Source: Pseudomonas laurylsulfativorans | Lineage (GTDB): Bacteria; Pseudomonadota; Gammaproteobacteria; Pseudomonadales; Pseudomonadaceae | Length of the DNA: 64,000 bases | Direction of reading: 5' to 3' | NCBI RefSeq assembly: GCF_002906155.1 | Contig: NZ_MUJK01000002.1 | Location: forward strand, 558,001 to 622,000 | Shown: in pieces, positions 47,064-53,762 of the stretch | Position numbering within the stretch: position 1 is the first letter of the stretch | How the letters are laid out: every line of letters starts with the position of its first letter | Position numbers and translations under genes: made by a program | The notes under the pieces: generated by a model | The model's input: the letters and a program-made list of their open reading frames with translations, nothing else | The model's database searches: none | Told to the model about the DNA's origin: nothing

Positions 47064-47540
47064 CTAACTGCTGAAATACCCTGCACAACACTTCTTGAAC
47101 TTCTGCCCACTCGCGCACGGGCAGGCGTCATTGCGTCCTAGCTTGAGCTGCACGGTGGGGTCTATGAAATACCAGCGCCCGGTGTTCTGCACAAATGATG
47201 AACGCTCGCGGTGACTGTGCTCGCCGTTGCTATCGTGCCAGCGCGCGGTGAAGGTCACGAAGGCGTGTTCAGGCTGGCCGCCCAGCACTTCGGAGCTTTC
47301 CACCTCAAGGCCCAGCCACGTACTTTGCGCGCTCCAGTCGCTGATCGATTGACGGTCCAGGTCAGCCTGTTGGGCGGGCAGGGTGGTGGCCACCAGATAG
47401 TCGACCAATCCCAGCACGTAGGCGCTGTAGCGCGAGCGCATCAAGGCCTCCGCACACGGGGCCGGGTGCCCGGCATGGTAGTGACCGCAGCAGGCGTCGA
47501 GCAGTGTGCCGCTGCCGCAAGGGCAAATGGATGTACTCAT
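47064..47540 (-). CDS. YchJ family protein with two SEC-C motifs
   Basis: A 158-residue protein: an N-terminal zinc motif ([17 protein letters not shown], residues 6-22), a NTF2-like central domain (about 30-130) and a C-terminal SEC-C motif ([16 protein letters not shown]). E. coli YchJ is of unknown function. The frame is open to 47624 but ATG 47540 starts the conserved [11 protein letters not shown]. It lies four bases after the DUF6231-like gene, so both share a transcript. Confidence 0.9.
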   Translation of the reverse strand: MSTSICPCGSGTLLDACCGHYHAGHPAPCAEALMRSRYSAYVLGLVDYLVATTLPAQQADLDRQSISDWSAQSTWLGLEVESSEVLGGQPEHAFVTFTARWHDSNGEHSHRERSSFVQNTGRWYFIDPTVQLKLGRNDACPCASGQKFKKCCAGYFSS

Positions 47541-47544
47541 TGCA

Positions 47545-48042
47545 TTACCACCAGTATTTCCCGAAGTTTTCCGGATTGGCCCAGAAGCGCGAATTGAGCC
47601 AGTCGGGGACCTGTTTGTATTCAAGCAGATCGTAGGTAAACAGGGTCAGGACCTGTTCGTCCCGTTGAAAGCGTTCGCTGGCTTGCAGGGCCAGGGAGAA
47701 AAAGTCGGTTTCCTGCCAGCCACAGGCCGGCAGATCCGCCAGCACGGCGATGCGGCTGGCATTGAGGTTGCGGATACCACCCAGCAGGTTCAGGCCATCG
47801 CGCTTGGGCAAATGCTCCAGGCAATCGACCACCAGGGCCAGGTCGAAACGGCGGGCCGCCAACTCGTCGGGCAATGGGCCGGGAGCTGCTAAAGCGACGC
47901 AGCTGTCCGGGTGCGCACGTTTGAAAGCCTCCAGCGCCGGGAACTCGCTGGCGCCGATCAACAACAGGCGCGCAGGGGCATATCGGTCAAGCAAAGCGGC
48001 CAGTGCCTGTTGTGGCGTGCGTGAAGAAATACCTGCAATCAT
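47545..48042 (-). CDS. DUF6231-like protein (methyltransferase-fold)
   Basis: A 165-residue protein whose order of segments ([56 protein letters not shown]) resembles a small Rossmann-fold methyltransferase, but the GxGxG cofactor loop is weak (LLIGASE). It ends KYWW. I know of such proteins only as Pseudomonas DUF6231; no activity is known. Cotranscribed with ychJ. Confidence 0.68.
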   Translation of the reverse strand: MIAGISSRTPQQALAALLDRYAPARLLLIGASEFPALEAFKRAHPDSCVALAAPGPLPDELAARRFDLALVVDCLEHLPKRDGLNLLGGIRNLNASRIAVLADLPACGWQETDFFSLALQASERFQRDEQVLTLFTYDLLEYKQVPDWLNSRFWANPENFGKYWW

Positions 48043-48179
48043 CGAAGATCCTCAATCAGATCTGCCAAGACTAGCCTGCCCGAACCTTTGGGCCTAGAGC
48101 GGCTTGGCGACAAAAGCGCCAACCTGTCGTTATTACACAAATAAACAGCATGGCCTATTGCTGGCGGAGTTTAAAACTC

Positions 48180-48223
48180 GGGTCTTTACTACCTGAATCG
48201 GTTCTAAGCCGATCCCTCAGGAG
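48180..48223 (+). promoter_or_regulatory. Leader hairpin that covers the ribosome-binding site of OmpA-like gene 1
   Basis: GGGTCTTTACT (48180-48190) is followed by a hairpin: CCTGA (48192-48196) with TCAGG (48217-48221) and ATCGG (48197-48201) with CCGAT (48209-48213). AGGAG at 48219-48223 is partly inside the stem. A hairpin of the same plan precedes the second paralogue. Confidence 0.6.
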
Positions 48224-48231
48224 AAAACTAG

Positions 48232-48921
48232 ATGAGCATAGTTCGGACAGCATTACCCTTGGTTCTGCTAACCAGTGTCTTGACTGGTTGCGCAGGTTTG
48301 CAGAAAACCGACTGGCCGACCTGTGCGGCAGTTGGTGGTGTCGTGGGCGCGGGCCTCGGTGCAACCGAAAGCTCGGCATGGGCAGGGTATGGTGCTCTGC
48401 TCGTCGGCGGTACGGCAGCGGCTTACTGCTGGGTTCACGGTGATGGCGACGAAGACGGCGATGGTGTACCGGATAGTCGCGACAAGTGCCCAGGCACGCC
48501 AAAAGGCGTTCAGGTCGATGCCAACGGTTGCCCACCACCGGCACCTGTGGTCGAAGAAGCGGTTGTGGTCAAGGAAGAAACCATTGTCATCCGCGATGTT
48601 CACTTCCAGTTCGATAAAGCCACGCTTACCTCGTCCGACAAACAGGTACTCGACAAGATTGCCACTCGCCTGAAAGCTGAAGCCCCAACTGCGCAACTGA
48701 GCGTAACCGGTCATACCGACAGCGTGGGCAGCGACGCCTACAACCAGAAACTGTCGGATAAACGCGCTCACTCGGTGGTTGAGTACCTCATCCAGGAAGG
48801 CGTACCTCGCAGCAACTTCGTGTCGGTTGCCGGCGCCGGTGAAAGCCAGCCGGTTGCGGACAACAAAACCGCTGACGGTCGTGCACAGAACCGTCGTACG
48901 GAAATCAAAATCCAGCGTTAA
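48232..48921 (+). CDS. OmpA-family lipoprotein with TSP3 repeat, paralogue 1
   Basis: A 229-residue outer-membrane lipoprotein (lipobox VLTGC, Cys20). A hydrophobic Gly-rich segment (about 33-67) is followed by a calcium-binding TSP3-like repeat (DGDEDGDGVPDSRDKCPGT), and the OmpA C-terminal peptidoglycan-binding domain (about 115-225) with the usual TGHTDSVGSDAYN and ADGRAQNRRTEI motifs. It likely tethers the outer membrane to the cell wall. The neighbouring gene at 49013 is a diverged copy. Confidence 0.93.
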   Translation: MSIVRTALPLVLLTSVLTGCAGLQKTDWPTCAAVGGVVGAGLGATESSAWAGYGALLVGGTAAAYCWVHGDGDEDGDGVPDSRDKCPGTPKGVQVDANGCPPPAPVVEEAVVVKEETIVIRDVHFQFDKATLTSSDKQVLDKIATRLKAEAPTAQLSVTGHTDSVGSDAYNQKLSDKRAHSVVEYLIQEGVPRSNFVSVAGAGESQPVADNKTADGRAQNRRTEIKIQR

Positions 48922-48929
48922 GCCCCCCT

Positions 48930-48967
48930 CGCATCCGCGCCTTGTGCAGTCGCGGATGCGGGTCTTT
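48930..48967 (+). terminator. Hairpin after OmpA-like gene 1
   Basis: CGCATCCGCG and CGCGGATGCG form a perfect 10-base stem at 48930-48939 and 48951-48960, but the following GGTCTTTACT has few T residues. It could be a weak terminator or attenuator for the second gene. Confidence 0.6.
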
Positions 48968-49004
48968 ACTCCTGTGTAACCGGTATTGGCCGGTGACACA
49001 GGAG
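48968..49004 (+). promoter_or_regulatory. Leader hairpin that covers the ribosome-binding site of OmpA-like gene 2
   Basis: CTCCTGTG (48969-48976) pairs with CACAGGAG (48997-49004) and ACCGG (48979-48983) with CCGGT (48990-48994). The Shine-Dalgarno AGGAG (49000-49004) is completely inside the stem. GGGTCTTTACT (48960-48970) is shared with the first leader. Confidence 0.65.
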
Positions 49005-49012
49005 CTTTCAAT

Positions 49013-49729
49013 ATGATCGTTCTCACAAGGACCGTCTTGCCGGTTCTGCTTCTTGGCAGCCTCTTGACCGGCTGCGCGACTCACAGCGATGGTACTGCCC
49101 CCCTCAATCAACGAACCTGGCCAATTTGCAGCCTCATCGGCGGCCTGGTCGGTGGTGGTCTGGGCGCAATCGAGAGTGGTGCCTGGGCCGCGGGCGGCGC
49201 GGCGCTGGGTATCTTGTCCGGCGGCTTGATCTGCTATGCCCAGGATGGCGACGAAGATGGCGACGGCGTTTTCGACCGGCGTGACAGTTGCCCTGACACC
49301 CCCGCCAATACCCCGGTTGACCACCGTGGTTGCGCGGTTCCGCAGTATCCGGCCAGCGTCACGCCCGAGCCTGCGCAATCGGAAGTCATCACCTTGAGTG
49401 ATGCCGGCGACGTACTATTTGCCTTCAATCAATCCGACCTGACTCCGACGGCCAAGAGTCAGCTGGATGCGTTGATGAGCAAGTTCGAGGATGCCGGTGT
49501 GGTCAGCATCAAGGTGGTCGGCCATACCGACAGCGTGGGGTCGGATGCCTATAACCAGGCCTTGTCGGAGCGACGCGCCAGCAGCGTGGCGGAATACTTG
49601 ATCAGCCAGGGTGTGGCACCGAACAAAGTCACCAGCGAAGGCAAGGGCGAGAGCCAGCCAATTGCCGACAACGAGACGGATGCAGGTCGCGCGAAAAACC
49701 GTCGAGTGGAACTGCATATCAACCGCTGA
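49013..49729 (+). CDS. OmpA-family lipoprotein with TSP3 repeat, paralogue 2
   Basis: A 238-residue outer-membrane lipoprotein (lipobox LLTGC, Cys21) with the same plan as paralogue 1: hydrophobic Gly-rich segment, acidic repeat DGDEDGDGVFDRRDSCPDTP, and OmpA C-terminal domain (VVGHTDSVGSDAYN, DAGRAKNRRVEL). The middle Pro-rich linker is longer. ATG 49013 is chosen over 48986 because AGGAG precedes it and a signal peptide starts there. It is about 90 bases downstream of paralogue 1, so a tandem duplication. Confidence 0.93.
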   Translation: MIVLTRTVLPVLLLGSLLTGCATHSDGTAPLNQRTWPICSLIGGLVGGGLGAIESGAWAAGGAALGILSGGLICYAQDGDEDGDGVFDRRDSCPDTPANTPVDHRGCAVPQYPASVTPEPAQSEVITLSDAGDVLFAFNQSDLTPTAKSQLDALMSKFEDAGVVSIKVVGHTDSVGSDAYNQALSERRASSVAEYLISQGVAPNKVTSEGKGESQPIADNETDAGRAKNRRVELHINR

Positions 49730-49877
49730 ACCAAGAGATAGAGCCGTCGAGCGACACCTGTGATCGCTGCGACGGCCGTTCGGCGGCCTTCATGAAGATT
49801 TTTTCGTTGCCCTCTGGCTTATCCCGCGTGGAAGCCGTTACTGTGCGCGCAAACAATAATTCTCATCGGGGGCGCGT

Positions 49878-50156
49878 ATGAAAGTCTTATGGGGGCTGGG
49901 GCGGTTGTTGACCCTGCTGTTCTGGTTGGTGGTGCTGGTCAATCAGCTCACGCCATTCGTCTTTCCGCTGCACCTGTTGGTCAATCTGGCCGGCGGCCTG
50001 TTGGGGTGCATCCATCTACTGGAAGCGTTGCTGTGCTATCGCAGCCTCCGGGGTCGCGCCCATCCCTGGCTCGACCGGCTGAAGATCGTCATTTTCGGCG
50101 TATTTCACCTGCAAACCATTCCTGCCCCCAGCGCTTCGAAGGCTTCCCATGCGTAA
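49878..50156 (+). CDS. DUF1145 membrane protein
   Basis: A 92-residue inner-membrane protein with two or three hydrophobic segments (about 8-27, 30-52, and 68-78), matching the DUF1145/YhhL family. The function is unknown. The last eight bases overlap the start of the collagen-like gene, which suggests translational coupling. Confidence 0.82.
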   Translation: MKVLWGLGRLLTLLFWLVVLVNQLTPFVFPLHLLVNLAGGLLGCIHLLEALLCYRSLRGRAHPWLDRLKIVIFGVFHLQTIPAPSASKASHA

Positions 50157-50907
50157 ACTCTGCCTGCTCGCCGTACTCATCAGTCCATTGGCCAGCGCAC
50201 AGGTGGTGAGTGTCGAACCCAACTCGCTGATGCGCTTGCCCAACACCGCCAGCACCCTGCAGCTGGAGCGTTTGGAAGTGGCCGATTACGGCACCTTGCT
50301 GATTCCTTCGAACGTCACAGAAGTCACCGTGGGTGAACTGCATCTGGGTCGTGAAGCGCGCATCGCCATCGTGCCGGGAGAGCAGGCGCTGGCGCTGAAG
50401 GTCCGTCGCGCTGATTTGTCCGAAGGCAGCCAGATCACCGCCCGTGGCGCCCCCGGGACCTATCAGAAGGCCGCCCGATCCGGACGCAACCTCGATTTGC
50501 AGATCAAGGCACTGAACGCAGCGCAATTGATCGTTGATGCTCGTGGTGGTGCGGGCGCACCGGGGTTTGTAGGGCTAGATGGGGCTAACGGCCAGGAACC
50601 GGGCTGCACCTGGGGGCAGGCCGGTCGCGGTGCCGATGGCAGCGATGGCAGTAATGGTCAGCCGGGAGCGCCGGGGGCGCTGGTTAAACTGGCAGTACCG
50701 CACGACTTCCCGGCAGACCGGATCAAGGTTCAGGTGGCTGGTGGTGCCGGCGGTGTGGCTGGCCCTGGCGGCAAGCCGGGCGCGGGTGGCAAGGCCAAGG
50801 GTTGCCTGATTTACAAGACCGATGGCGGCAAGAGCGGTAAGCCTGGAGCTGATGGTCAGCCAGGGCCTGAAGGCGCGGCGGGTTCGGTGACAGTGCAGCG
50901 GATGTAA
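50149..50907 (+). CDS. Exported collagen-like protein
   Basis: A 252-residue protein with signal peptide (residues 1-18, LCLLAVLISPLASA-QVV). An N-terminal beta-rich domain (about 20-110) is followed by a Gly-rich part with Gly-x-y collagen-like stretches (GRGADGSDGSNGQPGAPGA and GKSGKPGADGQPGPEGAAG) interrupted by a short non-repetitive module (about 185-215) with two Cys. Collagen-like bacterial proteins form stalks or bind surfaces; no anchor is seen. I do not recognise a named family. Overlaps the DUF1145 gene. Confidence 0.8.
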   Translation: MRKLCLLAVLISPLASAQVVSVEPNSLMRLPNTASTLQLERLEVADYGTLLIPSNVTEVTVGELHLGREARIAIVPGEQALALKVRRADLSEGSQITARGAPGTYQKAARSGRNLDLQIKALNAAQLIVDARGGAGAPGFVGLDGANGQEPGCTWGQAGRGADGSDGSNGQPGAPGALVKLAVPHDFPADRIKVQVAGGAGGVAGPGGKPGAGGKAKGCLIYKTDGGKSGKPGADGQPGPEGAAGSVTVQRM

Positions 50908-50921
50908 GAAGCGCCGAGAGC

Positions 50922-50949
50922 CCTGTGGCGAGGGGGCTCGCCACAAAAG
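50922..50949. repeat. Single REP sequence
   Basis: CTGTGGCGAGGGGGCTCGCCACA; GGCGAG and CTCGCC form a hairpin, a subtype like the element at 56268. Confidence 0.75.
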
Positions 50950-50959
50950 CTCGGCAGAT

Positions 50960-51424
50960 TCAAAACATCGGCCGAGCCGCAGCTATCACCACCACAGCCA
51001 ACCCCACCAACAGATTGATCCCTACCAACTTGCGAATCCTTCCCAGCACACCGGCACCCGCCGGCCAATCCTGCTCGGCCACGGCGGTGCGCAACTCCGG
51101 CAGCATCAACGCCTGAATGCGGATAAACAGCGCGGTCATCACCACATACAAGCCCATCATCACCTGTACATAGCGCGGTGCGCTTTCAAAACCATTGAAG
51201 TGCATATGCAGCATGCCCACGCCGCTGACTGGCAGCAGCACGACCGCCACCCAGACCCAACGGAAAAAACCTTGAAACACTTCTACCCACAGCTTCAGCC
51301 GGGCAGGGCCTTCCAGTGCCGTGATTGCTGCGGGGCGCAGGACCATCCAGGCGAAAAACATGCCGCCGACCCAGACCAGGGCCGCCAGTACATGCAGGCT
51401 ATAAATGAGGCTAAAAGGTGTCAT
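50960..51424 (-). CDS. CopD-family integral membrane protein
   Basis: A 154-residue inner-membrane protein with four transmembrane helices (about 5-25, 50-68, 80-100, 130-150) and the conserved early HVLAALVWVGGMFF with a His and Trp as in CopD-like and DUF2269-like families. A copper transport role is suggested only by name; no copper genes are nearby. Confidence 0.82.
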   Translation of the reverse strand: MTPFSLIYSLHVLAALVWVGGMFFAWMVLRPAAITALEGPARLKLWVEVFQGFFRWVWVAVVLLPVSGVGMLHMHFNGFESAPRYVQVMMGLYVVMTALFIRIQALMLPELRTAVAEQDWPAGAGVLGRIRKLVGINLLVGLAVVVIAAARPMF

Positions 51425-51484
51425 TGGGGTACTCCGTTCTGCGCGGGATTAATTAGCGGGGTATGATAGCGGCGATCCGAACCA

Positions 51485-51500
51485 CTGAAAATTTATCCAG
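51485..51500 (+). promoter_or_regulatory. Possible LexA (SOS) box of dinG
   Basis: CTGAAAATTTATCCAG fits CTG-N10-CAG with an AT-rich spacer. It is 22 bases before the dinG start codon. Weaker match than at recA and dinB. Confidence 0.55.
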
Positions 51501-51522
51501 CGTTTTTTGCGCCCGACAATCC

Positions 51523-53667
51523 ATGATCAGCACCGAACTCAAAACCACGATCCAGGGCGCCTACTCGCGTTTTCTCGAAGCCAAGAGCCTCAAGCCGCGA
51601 TACGGCCAGCGCCTGATGATCGCCGAAGTCGCCAAGGTCCTGGGTGACATCGACACCGACGACGAAGGCCGGCGCAGTGGCGACCCCGCGATTGTCGCGG
51701 TGGAAGCCGGCACCGGTACCGGCAAGACCGTGGCCTACAGCCTGGCGGCGATTCCTACGGCGAAGGCCGCCGGCAAGCGTCTGGTGATTGCCACGGCCAC
51801 CGTGGCCCTGCAAGAGCAGATCGTCTACAAGGACCTGCCTGACCTGATGCGCAACAGCGGGCTGAACTTCAGCTTCGCCCTGGCCAAGGGCCGCGGGCGC
51901 TACATGTGCCTGTCCAAGCTCGACATGTTGCTTCAGGAAGGCCACGCGCAGACCGCCACCGCGCAATTGTTCGAAGAAGAAGGCTTCAAGATCGAGGTCG
52001 ACGAGGCCAGCCAGAAGCTGTTCACCAGCATGATCGAGAAGCTCGCCGGCAATAAGTGGGACGGCGACCGCGACAGTTGGTCCACCGCCCTGGAAGACGC
52101 GGACTGGGCGCGCCTGACCACCGATCACAGCCAGTGCACCAACCGGCATTGCCCGAACTTCGGCCAGTGCGCCTTCTACAAGGCCCGCGAAGGCATGGGC
52201 AAGGTCGATGTGATCGTCACCAACCACGACATGGTCCTGGCCGACCTGGCCTTGGGCGGCGGTGCGGTGCTGCCGGACCCGCGCGACACCATCTACGTGT
52301 TCGACGAAGGCCATCACCTGCCGGACAAGGCCATCGGCCACTTCGCCCATTACACGCGCCTGCGCTCCACCGCCGACTGGCTGGAAACCACCGCCAAGAA
52401 CCTCACCAAACTGCTGGCCCAGCACCCTTTGCCGGGCGACCTGGGCAAGTTGATCGAGCAGGTGCCGGAACTGGCGCGGGAGATCAAGACCCAGCAGCAA
52501 TTCATGTTCACTGCGTGCGAGCAGATTGCCGATTTCAAACCCGGCGAAGACGTCGAGGGCCGCGAGCGCCCGCGTCATCGATTCGTCGGCGGGGTGATTC
52601 CCGAGCACATGCGTGAAATGGGCATCGAATTGAAGAAAGGCTTCGCGCGCCTGACCGACCTGTTCACCCGCCTGACCGACCTGCTCAAGGAAGGCATGGA
52701 CGGCGAGGTCAACATTGGTATCGCCAGTAACCAGGCCGAGGAGTGGTATCCGCTGTTCGGCAGCCTGTTGTCGCGTTCTTCCGGTAACTGGGAGTTGTGG
52801 ACCGCCTTCACCGTCGAAGACCCGGAAGACAACCCGCCCATGGCGCGCTGGCTGACCCTGGCCGAAAGCGGTTCGTTGTTCGACATCGAGGTCAACGCAA
52901 GTCCGATCCTCGCGGCGGAAATGCTTCGCCGCAACCTGTGGAACGTGGCCTATGGCTGTCTGGTGACCTCGGCGACCTTGACCGCCCTCGGCACCTTCGA
53001 TCGCTTCCGCATGCGCGCCGGCCTGCCGAAAAAAGCCGTGACGGCGGTGGTGCCAAGCCCGTTCCATCACGCCGATGCCGGTGTGTTGCGGGTGCCGAAC
53101 CTGAACGCTGACCCGCGTGATGCCGCGGCGCATACCGCCGCGATCATTCGTGATTTGCCCGAGTTGGTCGAAGGCTCGCGGGGCACGCTGGTGCTGTTTT
53201 CCTCGCGCAAACAGATGCAGGACGTGTTCGACGGCCTGGATCGCGACTGGCGCAAGCAAGTGTTCATCCAGGGCAACCTGTCGAAGCAGGAAACCCTGAA
53301 CAAGCACAAGGCGCGGGTCGATGGCGGGGATTCCAGCGTGCTGTTCGGCCTGGCGAGCTTCGCCGAAGGGGTCGACTTGCCTGGTGCCTATTGCGAGCAC
53401 GTGGTCATCGCCAAGATTCCATTCTCGGTACCGGATGATCCCGTCGAAGCAGCCTTGTCCGAATGGATCGAAGCACGGGGTGGCAATCCGTTCATGGAAA
53501 TCTCCGTGCCGGACGCCTCGCTGAAGCTGGTCCAGGCCTGCGGTCGCTTGCTGCGTACCGAGGAAGACCGCGGCACCATCACATTGCTCGACCGGCGCCT
53601 GGTGACCCAGCGCTATGGCAAAGCCATCCTCAACGCGTTGCCGCCGTTCCGTCGAGAAATTTCCTGA
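51523..53667 (+). CDS. dinG: ATP-dependent DNA helicase DinG
   Basis: A 714-residue superfamily 2, XPD-like 5'-3' helicase that clears R-loops, D-loops and other structures. Walker A EAGTGTGKTVAY (about 61-72), iron-sulfur cysteines (one in the CLSKL segment and CTNRHCPNFGQC), the DEAH-box variant DEGHH and the helicase C-terminal motif QACGRLLRTEEDRG are present. The frame opens at 51463, but ATG 51523 begins the conserved MISTELKTTI. A candidate LexA box overlaps its leader. Confidence 0.95.
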   Translation: MISTELKTTIQGAYSRFLEAKSLKPRYGQRLMIAEVAKVLGDIDTDDEGRRSGDPAIVAVEAGTGTGKTVAYSLAAIPTAKAAGKRLVIATATVALQEQIVYKDLPDLMRNSGLNFSFALAKGRGRYMCLSKLDMLLQEGHAQTATAQLFEEEGFKIEVDEASQKLFTSMIEKLAGNKWDGDRDSWSTALEDADWARLTTDHSQCTNRHCPNFGQCAFYKAREGMGKVDVIVTNHDMVLADLALGGGAVLPDPRDTIYVFDEGHHLPDKAIGHFAHYTRLRSTADWLETTAKNLTKLLAQHPLPGDLGKLIEQVPELAREIKTQQQFMFTACEQIADFKPGEDVEGRERPRHRFVGGVIPEHMREMGIELKKGFARLTDLFTRLTDLLKEGMDGEVNIGIASNQAEEWYPLFGSLLSRSSGNWELWTAFTVEDPEDNPPMARWLTLAESGSLFDIEVNASPILAAEMLRRNLWNVAYGCLVTSATLTALGTFDRFRMRAGLPKKAVTAVVPSPFHHADAGVLRVPNLNADPRDAAAHTAAIIRDLPELVEGSRGTLVLFSSRKQMQDVFDGLDRDWRKQVFIQGNLSKQETLNKHKARVDGGDSSVLFGLASFAEGVDLPGAYCEHVVIAKIPFSVPDDPVEAALSEWIEARGGNPFMEISVPDASLKLVQACGRLLRTEEDRGTITLLDRRLVTQRYGKAILNALPPFRREIS

Positions 53668-53762
53668 AGAACCGGTGGGCAGTTTTGCCCACCGCGTTGT
53701 CTATCTCTCTGCCATCGCTTTTCCACTGGCCCATCCGGGTCGTTAGGGAGAATTTCGTTCTC

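Noticed and set aside
51493..53400. 635-codon minus-strand frame
   Set aside because: Antisense of dinG; no motif or ribosome-binding site.
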